In this document: piece by piece, positions 55,363-63,224 of the stretch
Layout: each line of letters starts with the position of its first letter
Numbering within the stretch: the stretch's first letter is position 1
Assembly (NCBI GenBank): GCA_016720545.1
Contig: JADKKK010000006.1
Coordinates: 241,501-305,500, forward strand
Origin: Myxococcales bacterium
GTDB taxonomy: Bacteria > Myxococcota_A > Polyangia > Polyangiales > Polyangiaceae
Length of the DNA stretch: 64,000 bases
Reading direction: 5' to 3'
Notes under the pieces: generated by a model
What the model was told of the DNA's origin: nothing
What the model saw: only the letters and a program-made list of their open reading frames with translations
The model's database searches: none
Made by a program: the position numbers and the translations under genes

Positions 55363-56790
55363 TTACGGGCAGCCCAAGATCCAGTGGAACGGCGGCTCGC
55401 ACATGACGAACGCCTCGAGCTTCGACACACCCACGAAGCCGAGCCCCCCCACAATCCGCTTGTTCTCGTGCCAGTACTTCATCACCTCGTCGTCGTAGTT
55501 GCGCCGGACGAGCCACACGTCATCGTAGAACTGGTCGCAGCCGATCTCCTGGCAAATGTCGCCCCGGGTCGCCGCCCTCGGCGCCCAGATCGGCCGGAAG
55601 ATGATGGTCTTCATGTTGGCCTGCGGCAGTGGGGAGACGCTCGCCCGCACCCACAGGACGAAGTCGTTGCTCGGGCGGGGGGCGGAGGCTGCGGGCGGGC
55701 GGCTCGGGCTCGGGCTCGTCCCCCCTTGGCGCCGCACGGCGGCGTTGAGCGCGAGCCGCTGCGTGTCGTAGATGGCGCACGCCCGCTTGCTCCCCGCGCG
55801 GCAAGCGTCGCGCGCGCGCGCCCACAAGTGCACACGCGGCAAGTGCCGATCGCACGCGGCCTCGTCGCCGTCCTCGATGCACGCCTCGAAGTCGTCGCCC
55901 GGAGCTCGACGGACGGCGGGCCGGCTCTTGCGGTGTTGTTTGCGCTCGCAGAGCGCCTCGTCGCCCAACTCGCAGCCCCGGAACCGAGAGAAGTGCGCGA
56001 GCGGCGACGTGTCGCCCACTGCCGCGAGCCCTCCGCACGCCCCGCGCTCGCCGAGAAGGCAGGCCTGAGCGTTGCACGCTGGCTCCCCCTCCGAGGGGCA
56101 TGGGAGCTTGCGGCCCGGCGTCGGGGGCACGAGCTTTCGGGCGGCCTCGACCGCGGTGCGCCAGGCGACGCTCGCATCCGCGCACGGCGCGGGCGCGAGC
56201 CCGACGATCGAGTGCTCGTGCGCGCGGAGCCGGTCGACGAGCTCGTCAGTGAGCCACGCGGGGCGTACCGCGGCGTCGCTTTCGCGGACCAGCCGGCAGC
56301 CGTCGGCGGCCCCGTACACGCAGCCGAGCGCCGCGAGGTGCAGGCCTACCTCGGGACCGAGCGCGTCGGGCCCGCCGGCGAGCGCCCGCCGAGCGCCGCG
56401 GACACACAGTGCGGGGACGCTACGGACACAGCCTCGGTGCTCGGCGAACGCGGCCGCGGTGCGGTCACCCCGCGCTTCGAGCGCGGCGGCGACCGGGCCG
56501 CATGAGGCGGCGGTGAGCGCGGAGCAGCTCCCGACCGCAGCGGTGAGCGCCGACTTGTCGGGCGCCGAAGACGCGCCGTGGCGGGCGCAGGAGGCCTCGT
56601 CGCCAGCCTCGCACGCGGCGAGGCAGCGCTCGTCGTTGCCCCTTCCGCAGGCGTCGATCGTGGCGCGGCAGGACTGCACGCGCTCGTACGTGATTTGCTC
56701 GTAGCTCTTGTCGAAGAGCTTGCAGTCGAGCAGGGCGAGCGCGAGCATGGTAACTGGGAGCAGTGCGGAAGCGGTGCGGGCCCAATTCAT
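55363..56790 (-). CDS. Cys-rich lipoprotein of unknown function
   Basis: 475 residues from the ATG at 56788-56790. Lipobox ALALLDC follows a hydrophobic stretch. The body has about 24 cysteines in short repeats of the type CEAGDEASCARHGASS, CELGDEALCERKQH and CIEDGDEAACDRHLPR, with Asp and Glu between, resembling Sel1-like or Cys-rich repeat lipoproteins of myxobacteria. The C-terminal 110 residues (FVLWVRASVSPLPQAN to HWILGCP) form a different, beta-rich domain. The gene start butts against a truncated epimerase. Function unknown. Confidence 0.7.
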   Translation of the reverse strand: MNWARTASALLPVTMLALALLDCKLFDKSYEQITYERVQSCRATIDACGRGNDERCLAACEAGDEASCARHGASSAPDKSALTAAVGSCSALTAASCGPVAAALEARGDRTAAAFAEHRGCVRSVPALCVRGARRALAGGPDALGPEVGLHLAALGCVYGAADGCRLVRESDAAVRPAWLTDELVDRLRAHEHSIVGLAPAPCADASVAWRTAVEAARKLVPPTPGRKLPCPSEGEPACNAQACLLGERGACGGLAAVGDTSPLAHFSRFRGCELGDEALCERKQHRKSRPAVRRAPGDDFEACIEDGDEAACDRHLPRVHLWARARDACRAGSKRACAIYDTQRLALNAAVRRQGGTSPSPSRPPAASAPRPSNDFVLWVRASVSPLPQANMKTIIFRPIWAPRAATRGDICQEIGCDQFYDDVWLVRRNYDDEVMKYWHENKRIVGGLGFVGVSKLEAFVMCEPPFHWILGCP

Positions 56791-56851
56791 CGCGGCTAGG
56801 ATGACCGCCGATCCCGCGCGCGGCAAGCCGTGGGCGGCGACGGGCGGCGCA

Positions 56852-57187
56852 GAGATAGACGATATGCCGCACGCCGTGCTCAGCGCAGGCGCGGGCGAAG
56901 TTGTGGCAGATCAAGTCGAGGTCGTCGAAGCGCGCTTGCGTCAACCGTGCCGGAGGCATCATCGAGTGAACGAGGTAGACGCCGACGTCCGCTCCCTCGA
57001 GTGCGTGCTCCGTGGCCCTCAGATTGAAAAGGTCGCACATCCGCCACGTGACGCCCTCCGCCGAGGGCTGACCTGCGACGCTTCGAGCAAGCGGGATTAC
57101 GCGGTAACGCTGGGCGAGCGCGAGGACCAGCGCGCGTCCGACGAAGCCGCTCGCCCCGGCGATGGCGATTCGAAGACCCTCGCTCAT
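56852..57187 (-). pseudogene. Truncated NAD(P)-binding epimerase/dehydratase
   Basis: The first 112 residues are a good extended-SDR start (MSEGLRIAIAGASGFVGRAL with the Rossmann glycine motif, then MCDLFNLRATEHALEGADVG, YLVHSMMPP, RHIVYL). Homology stops at about 56852, where the family would go on for some 200 residues. The frame then runs out of phase into the lipoprotein gene until 56465. A deletion or rearrangement junction must lie near 56850. Confidence 0.65.
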
Positions 57188-57267
57188 CGGAGCGCCTCCG
57201 CGAACGACGCGAGCTGCACCAGCCCGTCACAGAACGCCGAATACCGCAGGCCTCGTCGCTCGCCCGA

Positions 57268-57415
57268 GAAGATGTCGAACCTCCGCCCGGGCGAAGCCTT
57301 CATCTGGTCCAGCAAGGCCACCGACGAGGCGTTCACCAAGGGCGCTGTGAAGATTCGCTGCCGGCCGCGAGCGACCCATCACGGGGGGGCGACGACGACC
57401 GCCGTGGACGGCTAA
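57268..57415 (+). pseudogene. C-terminal remnant of a HerA-type ATPase
   Basis: About 48 codons reading MSNLRPGEAFIWSSKATDEA then FTKGAVKIRCRPRATHHGG, ending TAVDG at the TAA of 57413-57415. This is the tail seen in HerA/VirB4-like DNA-pumping ATPases of the kind that occur beside nucleases in defence loci. The rest of the gene is absent. Family assignment is from memory of the tail motif and is moderate. Confidence 0.4.
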
Positions 57416-57712
57416 TTCGACGCTTGCGCCCCGACGACCCGTTCCACGACGTCTGCTATCGACGCGATCACAGGGGGTGACGGCCACGCATTCCACGTCG
57501 CTGCAAGCACTTCGTCCGTTGTGCGCACGGCACCAAGTACCGGGCCAGACGCCACCAGGATCGCCTTCGGCCAGGGCAACAGGTGCTCCGCGTACTCCAG
57601 CGGTAGAGCATGGCCTCGTGGTAACCGCTCAGGATGTACCCAGCGTCCTCCGAGAGCTTGCACTCGATGACGGTCGCCCGGCGGGAGAAACACGACTCTG
57701 ATCGTTCATCGC
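57412..57712 (-). pseudogene. Remnant of a PD-(D/E)XK-type nuclease-like gene
   Basis: Three frames must be stitched: RVVFLPPG, then ATVIECKLSEDAGYILSGYH and EAMLYRW, then EYAEHLLPWPKAILVASG continuing to GAQASN and a TAG at 57412-57414. The E-x-K in VIECKLSED matches the PD-(D/E)XK nuclease core. Restoring one G after TGG near 57600 joins the last two parts. It faces the HerA remnant tail to tail. Either a decayed gene or one hit by several sequence errors. Confidence 0.4.
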
Positions 57713-57927
57713 GCCGGCAGAGTATCGCGGATCGGGCCCGCTGGGGTGGGCGCGCGAGTAGAGAGCGCCCTCGGCGAGCCTAAACCGAGCACGCGCATGC
57801 ATCCTACACGCACCGCCTGCTCTTTGTGGAGAGGGCGCCGAGAGCCAACCCTCGCGACTTCCAGCGCGTCGTGCGCGCCCACGACCTCCGGACCCGTGGG
57901 TCACCAAAGTTCGTAAACGCTATCGAG

Positions 57928-58004
57928 TGGCGCGTCACACAAGATTCGAACTTGTGACCCTCGGCTTCGGAGGCCGATACTCTATCCAGCTGAGCTAGTG
58001 ACGC
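57928..58004 (-). tRNA. tRNA-Arg (anticodon CCG)
   Basis: On the minus strand the cloverleaf is complete: acceptor GCGTCAC/GTGACGC (7 bp), D-arm GCTC-AGCTGGATA-GAGT, anticodon stem TCGGC/GCCGA with loop CTCCGAA (anticodon CCG, reads CGG), variable GGGTC, T-arm ACAAG-TTCGAAT-CTTGT, discriminator G, and a genomically encoded CCA (57928-57930). The codon CGG is common in this GC-rich genome. It marks the right edge of the accessory region that starts with the IntI-like recombinase. Confidence 0.97.
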
Positions 58005-58014
58005 GAGCCGGCCG

Positions 58015-58043
58015 ACCCTAGCTCAAAGGCTCCCGCGGGTAAA
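58015..58043 (-). promoter_or_regulatory. Promoter of tRNA-Arg
   Basis: On the minus strand, TTTACC (58038-58043) and TAGGGT (58015-58020) are separated by 17 bases, and the -10 ends about 10 bases before the mature tRNA. Upstream, CGAGAACGCTC occurs twice (58053-58063 and 58104-58114, 51 bases apart), which may be a regulator site. Confidence 0.5.
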
Positions 58044-58221
58044 GGTCCGCTTCGAGAACGCTCGGTTCTGGACGGCGTACGGCAGAGCTTTCACGGAAGT
58101 TCCCGAGAACGCTCAGAAAATCCGCTCGCGTGCGAAATTTATTTACGCGTCGATGGACTGGGCAGTTCTTGGAAATCCTGTCACAACACGTCGCGAACCT
58201 GGACCCGACGGAGACTTGCCC

Positions 58222-59760
58222 ATGACGACTGCCTCTCGCATCGCCTTCGCTAGCCTGCTCGCCCTCGCCTGCGGCGCCGCCGCCTGCAGCACGGAGGTCG
58301 TCGTCGTCGGAGACCCCTCGAGCCCGGGCGCGCCGGGCGCGGTGCCTGGTCTTGGCGGCGTACCGGGCCTCCCCGCGAGCCCCCCGCCGAAGGTCTCGAT
58401 CGCAGAGGTCGCGGTCTTCCAGGGCGTAAAGGTCTCCGTCTTCGCCGAGGGCGAGCGGGTCGCCGAGCGCAACGCGCCGCTCATCGCGGGGCGCCCCGCG
58501 TTGCTGCGGGTCTACGTGGCCCCGCTGGACGGCTTCCAGGCCGGCAAGTTCGCGGGCGAGCTCACCCTGAAGGGCCCCGACGGTAAGGTCACCACCCTGC
58601 GGGACGTGCGGACCCTCACCGCCAAGTCGACCGACGCGGTCGCGACCTCCACGCTCAACTTCGAGTTGCCGCCGGAAGCGCTCGCGCTGGGCACCACGTT
58701 CTCCGTCTCCGTCACCGACGACGGCAGCACGAACCAGGAGCCCGCGCGCTATCCCGCGGGCACCGCCGTAGACGACCTCGAGCTCAAGGCCTCGAACGTG
58801 CTGAAGGTCGTGGTCGTGCCCGTGCGCTTCGACGCGGACTCGTCCAGGCGACTCCCCGACGTGAGCGAAGCCCAGCTCGCCGTCTACCGGCGAACGATGA
58901 TGGCGCTCTACCCGGCGACCGACGTGACCGTCACCGCCCGCGCGCCGTACGCTTGGTCGAACACGATCGCGCCGAACGGTCAGGGCTGGGACACCGTGCT
59001 GAACGCGATGGTCAGCCTCCGCCGCGACGACCGCGCCGACAGCGAGACCTACTACTACGGCGTGTTCAACCCCTCCGCGTCCTTCGGTTCCTTCTGCTCC
59101 CGCGGCTGCGTCACCGGCCTCTCGGGCCTCGTGAACCGCCCCGCCGACGCCTTCCTCCGCGCGAGCGTGGGCCTCGGCTTCACCGGCGTGGAGTCGGCCA
59201 ACACGATGGCCCACGAGATCGGCCACGCGCATGGCCGCGAGCACGCCCCGTGCGGTGGCGCGAGCGGCGCGGACCGCTCCTTCCCCCACAGGGGCGGGGG
59301 GATCGGCTCCTGGGGCTACGACATCCTCTCGAAGAAGCTCATCTCGCCGACCACGGGCAAAGACATGATGGGCTACTGCGATCCGGCGTGGGTCAGCGAC
59401 TACACCTTCTCGGCGCTCTACGACCGCATCCTCGCGGTGAGCGGCGCGCAAGAGGCGAGCGCGCAGCGCTCCACGGCCGGCGGTGGTGGCAGCTACCGCA
59501 TCGTCTCGTTCGACGGCGACGGCGAGGCGAAGACGAGCGACGTCATGCACCTCGATGACGAGCCCGAGGGAGCGCCGCAACAGGTGGAGTACCTTGGCGA
59601 GTCGAGCCGCGTGATGGCCCGCGCCACCGCGCACGTCTACCGCTACGATCACCTCCCGGGCGGCATCGTCGTGGCGCCGGAGAAGGCGGGCGACGTTCGC
59701 GCGCTCCGGGTGGCGGGGTTCACGCGGAGCCTCACCTTCGCGAACCTCCGCGTCCGCTGA
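58222..59760 (+). CDS. Secreted metzincin-type metalloprotease-like lipoprotein
   Basis: 512 residues from the ATG at 58222. Lipobox GAAAC near 22, then a Gly/Pro linker and a beta-rich domain (about 50-220). The zinc motif HEIGHAHGREH (about 332) is the complete HExxHxxGxxH of metzincins, followed by DMMGYCDPAWVSDYTFSALY, which includes the Met of the Met-turn and resembles M66/StcE-like enzymes. The cysteines near the site (FCSRGCVTG; HAPCGG; GYCDP) could form disulfides. A surface or secreted protease role is likely; substrate unknown. Confidence 0.82.
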   Translation: MTTASRIAFASLLALACGAAACSTEVVVVGDPSSPGAPGAVPGLGGVPGLPASPPPKVSIAEVAVFQGVKVSVFAEGERVAERNAPLIAGRPALLRVYVAPLDGFQAGKFAGELTLKGPDGKVTTLRDVRTLTAKSTDAVATSTLNFELPPEALALGTTFSVSVTDDGSTNQEPARYPAGTAVDDLELKASNVLKVVVVPVRFDADSSRRLPDVSEAQLAVYRRTMMALYPATDVTVTARAPYAWSNTIAPNGQGWDTVLNAMVSLRRDDRADSETYYYGVFNPSASFGSFCSRGCVTGLSGLVNRPADAFLRASVGLGFTGVESANTMAHEIGHAHGREHAPCGGASGADRSFPHRGGGIGSWGYDILSKKLISPTTGKDMMGYCDPAWVSDYTFSALYDRILAVSGAQEASAQRSTAGGGGSYRIVSFDGDGEAKTSDVMHLDDEPEGAPQQVEYLGESSRVMARATAHVYRYDHLPGGIVVAPEKAGDVRALRVAGFTRSLTFANLRVR

Positions 59761-59883
59761 CGCGTCGGCCCGTCGCCCCCGCCAACCCGTCGAACCTACG
59801 CATCATTTTGACTTGCGCCCGCTTCGCGGGTGGCGCATACCCACGCCCGCAGGTGGGCGCTCGCGTCCTCCTGGTCGTGCAAG

Positions 59884-59946
59884 GCGTGACCTCGCCTTCG
59901 GCTCGGTCCCGCCTTCGACCTTGGTTCGCCCCTGCGGGCTCACGTC
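59884..59946 (-). repeat. Inverted copy of the GAGCCGAAGGCGAG repeat family
   Basis: Read on the minus strand: GTGAGCCCGCAGGGGCGAAC, then AAGGTCGAAGGCGGGACCGA, then GCCGAAGGCGAGGTCACGC. It matches the order of parts in the repeats at 36834-36946 and 61453-61530. It lies just before the ribosome site of the gene at 59969. Confidence 0.65.
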
Positions 59947-59968
59947 AGCTTCATCAGGAGGAAATGTG

Positions 59969-61456
59969 ATGCGGAAGGTTCGCGTCCAGTTTGGCGGGTG
60001 GGCCCTCGCGTTGGGGTTCCTCGCGTGTGCAGCGTGCGGGGCGGGGGCCGAAGGCACGTCCGGAGCCGACGGCAAGGCGGGCGGGCCAGGCGCCGCCGGT
60101 GCCGATGGCAAACCGCCCGTCGCCGGCGGGAGCATCCGCCTCGTCGAGCCGAGCGCGTCCGTGCTGGGCGGCGAGGTCGAGGTGACCATCAGCGTGGACG
60201 GCCTCGCGCTCGCCCCCGCGGCCACGGTGAGCTTCGGCGCCGGCGTCAAGGTGAGCGATCTCGCCCTCGTCGGGAAGCACGCGATCCGCGCGGTGCTCAC
60301 GATCGACGAGACCGCGGCGCTCGGCCCACGCGACGTCGTGGTCACGAGCGGCGAGGCGAAGCTCACGGCCACGCAGGGCTTCCAGGTCGCGGCCTCGCTC
60401 GGCGTCACGGTCTCGGGTGGCAAGGCCGAACAAGGCGGGCTCGTGCAGCTCGACCTCAAGAACAACAGCGCCGAGTGGTTCGACCCGGAGAGCTTCGAGC
60501 TCTACGGTCAGCTGTCCGCGGCCGACGGCGCGTTCGTGCCCCTCTCCACCGACTACCTCGGCCCGCGCGACGGCCGCGTCGTGATGCTCGCCGACCCCGC
60601 GCTGCGGGTCGGCCCGATGGCGCTCGAGGGCAGCAATTTTCCGGGTGATCCGAACGCGCCGGTCTACCTGAGCGGCCCCGCGGCGCTGACCGTGACCGCC
60701 CGCGCGCCGGAGACGCTCGCGGCGGCCGAGCTCACGAAGGTGCTCGCCCAGCCCTTCGCGACGTCGCTGCTGAAGTACACGACGGGGGTGAACAAGCTCA
60801 ACGTCGTGAGCGTCGTCCCGAGCGGCACCCTGCGGCCGCTGGTGCTCGGAATGGGCAGGCTCGGCAAGCTGTCGAACCTCATTTCCCAGGCGGCCACGCA
60901 GATCTACCCGACGACCGAGGCCGGGAGCGGCACGCTCATCGTGGGGAACAGCACGTTCGAGGGCGGGGCCGACGCGGCGAAATTCGGCTTCAAGGTGAGC
61001 GCCGTCTCCATCGACGCGGAGGCACCTTTCGCCGAGCCCACGACCAAGCACGACGGCTCCGACGCGACCGCCTTCGCCGACTGGGGAGTCGCGCCGCCGG
61101 CGCCGGGTACGGCCACGCCGGTCCGTCTGCTCGCCGGTGAGCTCGTCACGGCGGACACGGCCGACGTCTACCGGCTTGGACCGTTCCCCGCCGGCTCGGT
61201 CAACCTGGAGGTCTCGGCCTTCAGCGACGCGCCGATCACCATCGCCGTCAGCGAGGACATCACCTTCCCGACCGGCGCCGCCAACACCACGAGCGTCGCG
61301 CTCGGGTACAGCGCTGGCATCTTCGGCGCACAAGAGAACGGGGCGAAGCTCGCGCACGGCGCGCGCGCCAGCGCGGGCACCTACCGCTTCGTGCGCGTGA
61401 GGCCCCTCAACTCGAAGCGTGGAAAGTACACGCTCGCAGTGCGGAGGCTCCCGTGA
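59969..61456 (+). CDS. Lipoprotein with short collagen-like segment, paralogue 1
   Basis: 495 residues; start set by AGGAGGAAA at 59956-59964. Lipobox FLACAAC near 20, then a Gly-rich segment (GADGKAGGPGAAGADGKPP) of Gly-x-y type and an IPT/TIG-like beta domain (IRLVEPSASVLGGEVEVTIS, VSFGAGVKVSDLALVGKHAI). The C-terminal domain (about 395-495) resembles pre-peptidase C-terminal folds and ends KRGKYTLAVRRLP. The gene at 61573 has the same order of parts and an end of the form FGKYTMSVRKVP, so they are a tandem duplicate pair. Surface binding role inferred. Confidence 0.72.
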   Translation: MRKVRVQFGGWALALGFLACAACGAGAEGTSGADGKAGGPGAAGADGKPPVAGGSIRLVEPSASVLGGEVEVTISVDGLALAPAATVSFGAGVKVSDLALVGKHAIRAVLTIDETAALGPRDVVVTSGEAKLTATQGFQVAASLGVTVSGGKAEQGGLVQLDLKNNSAEWFDPESFELYGQLSAADGAFVPLSTDYLGPRDGRVVMLADPALRVGPMALEGSNFPGDPNAPVYLSGPAALTVTARAPETLAAAELTKVLAQPFATSLLKYTTGVNKLNVVSVVPSGTLRPLVLGMGRLGKLSNLISQAATQIYPTTEAGSGTLIVGNSTFEGGADAAKFGFKVSAVSIDAEAPFAEPTTKHDGSDATAFADWGVAPPAPGTATPVRLLAGELVTADTADVYRLGPFPAGSVNLEVSAFSDAPITIAVSEDITFPTGAANTTSVALGYSAGIFGAQENGAKLAHGARASAGTYRFVRVRPLNSKRGKYTLAVRRLP

Positions 61457-61530
61457 GCCCGAAGGCGAGCACCGGAGGGGCGAACGATGGCCCCAAGGCG
61501 AGCCCGAGCCGAAGGCGAGGGGCCGCCATG
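61453..61530 (+). repeat. Third copy of the GAGCCGAAGGCGAG repeat family
   Basis: GTGAGCCCGAAGGCGAGCAC, then GGGGCGAACGATGGCCCCAA, and GAGCCGAAGGCGAGGGGCCG followed by CCATGAAC. As at 36945, the repeat ends in an ATG (61528), in frame with the next gene but 45 bases before the likely true start. Confidence 0.7.
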
Positions 61531-61572
61531 AACATCCTTATTGACGACAGGTCGTTTTTTCGGAGGACTCAG

Positions 61573-63090
61573 ATGAACCGCTCGCTTCTCTCTTCTGCTC
61601 TCGGCGTCGCGGGGCTCACCGCGCTCCTCGTGGCCTGCGGTGGCGCCGACGGCGCGGCGGGCGCGCCCGGCAAGGACGGCGCTCAAGGCGCCGCGGGCGC
61701 CGCTGGAAAGCCCGGTGACTCGGCCAAGGTCGAGCCCACGGTGAGCTTCGTGACCCCCAGCAAGGCCGTGCTCGATCGCGAGATCGACGTGGTCGTCAGC
61801 GGGAGCGGGACCACGTTCACCGGGGCCGCGAAGGTCGACTTCGGGGCCGGCATCACCGTGTCGAACGTGCGCGTGGTGAGCCCCACCTCGCTCGCGATGA
61901 AGGTGAAGATCGCCCCCACCGCCGCGCTGGGTCTGCGTGACGTCATGGTGGACGGCCAGAAGCTCGAGAAGGCCTTCGCGGTGCAGCCCGCGATTTCCGT
62001 CCTCCCGGTAGGCAAGGTGGAGCAGGGCGGCGTGGCCCAGGTCGCCATCCAGAACAACGATCTCGCGAACCCGTTCGACAAGGACAACTTCAAGGTCGAC
62101 GCGCCCGAGCTCGTCGACTTCGGGGTCTCGGCCGAGTCCAACCTGTTCGCTGGCGGAGCCGTGCTCGTGCCGCCGCTCGCCGCGGCCTCGGCCGCGCTCA
62201 CGGTCGCGAACGTCGACAGCAAGGGGGCTTCGCGCACCACGTTCATCGGCGATCCCAACGACCTGAAGGTCACGCCGCGCGCGCCCGGCGCGATCACGGC
62301 GAACGCGGCGGCGGCCCCCCTCGCCCTCGGGGCCGACCTCGCGAGCTTCTTCGGCAAGCTCACCGTGCCCATGGGGTCCGCCTACATCGTGGACTACCGC
62401 ATGGAGGTGCCCCTCCCCGCCGCCGGCGCCGCCGCGACCACGCCGCTCGCCGCGCTCTTCGGCAAAGGCGGCAAGGCCAAGGACCTCCTCGACACCGCCG
62501 CGCCGCCGCAGGGCTTCTTCGGCCCCGAGGACCCGCCGTACGACATCCACCTCGTCTACCCGATGGTGAGCTCCACCGCAGCCGAGGAGCAGTACCTCGT
62601 CATGGTGAACACCGCGGGCCGCGCCGGCTCTACGACGTTCAGCACGGGCCTCATCAAGGCGTCGCAGGTCGCGGAGGATGCGGCCGCCCACAACACCGCC
62701 GCGACGGCGCAGACGCTCACGGCCCTCGAGCCGATGCCCGTCAACCTGGCGAACGACGTCGGCGGCAAGGTGCTCACGGGCGCGCTGGCCGCGGCCACCG
62801 AGGTCGACATCTACAAGCTCACCGTCGTCGCGAACGACACCATCCAGGTCGCGATCGCCGGCGAAGGAGAGTACGACGTCGTCACCTCGCGCAACGGCAC
62901 GCTCGACCCCGAGGCCGCGGCCACGCTCGGGTACGCGTACTCGTCCACCAAGGGGCGCGGCGGCAACGCCACGTTCTCGGTGAAGAACAACACGACCATC
63001 TACATCGCGGTCACTCCCTACCAGGGCCGGTTTGGCAAATACACGATGTCGGTGCGCAAGGTGCCCGCGCTCCCGCCGCCGCCCCCCTGA
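61573..63090 (+). CDS. Lipoprotein with short collagen-like segment, paralogue 2
   Basis: 505 residues from the ATG at 61573, with CGGAGGA 5 bases upstream; the ATG at 61528 supplied by the repeat is in frame but would add 15 residues before the signal peptide. Lipobox TALLVAC, then GADGAAGAPGKDGAQGAAG (Gly-x-y type), then an IPT/TIG-like domain (VSFVTPSKAVLDREIDVVVS) and a C-terminal domain with DVGGKVLTGALAAATEVDIY, as in pre-peptidase folds. Same layout as the gene at 59969. A strong terminator follows. Confidence 0.75.
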   Translation: MNRSLLSSALGVAGLTALLVACGGADGAAGAPGKDGAQGAAGAAGKPGDSAKVEPTVSFVTPSKAVLDREIDVVVSGSGTTFTGAAKVDFGAGITVSNVRVVSPTSLAMKVKIAPTAALGLRDVMVDGQKLEKAFAVQPAISVLPVGKVEQGGVAQVAIQNNDLANPFDKDNFKVDAPELVDFGVSAESNLFAGGAVLVPPLAAASAALTVANVDSKGASRTTFIGDPNDLKVTPRAPGAITANAAAAPLALGADLASFFGKLTVPMGSAYIVDYRMEVPLPAAGAAATTPLAALFGKGGKAKDLLDTAAPPQGFFGPEDPPYDIHLVYPMVSSTAAEEQYLVMVNTAGRAGSTTFSTGLIKASQVAEDAAAHNTAATAQTLTALEPMPVNLANDVGGKVLTGALAAATEVDIYKLTVVANDTIQVAIAGEGEYDVVTSRNGTLDPEAAATLGYAYSSTKGRGGNATFSVKNNTTIYIAVTPYQGRFGKYTMSVRKVPALPPPPP

Positions 63091-63110
63091 GCGCCCACGG
63101 ACTCCCCACG

Positions 63111-63145
63111 ACGCCGCGAGCTGCCCTGCAGTTCGCGGCGTTTTT
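63111..63145 (+). terminator. Strong Rho-independent terminator
   Basis: A 14-bp stem (ACGCCGCGAGCTGC / GCAGTTCGCGGCGT, with one G-T pair) around the loop CCT, followed by TTTTC. It starts 20 bases after the stop of the lipoprotein gene and also separates it from the convergent gene at 63225. Confidence 0.92.
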
Positions 63146-63224
63146 CGTTGGAGAATCGATACCTCCGAAGAGCCACACCGTCGCGCGCGGCGCGGCCCGG
63201 CTCACGCGCTGGCGAGAGCGTCGG

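Noticed and set aside
52053..58000. Integron cassette array or attC sites next to the IntI-like gene
   Set aside because: No pairs of RYYYAAC and GTTRRRY with an imperfect palindrome between were seen by eye; genes here are not a same-strand cassette series.
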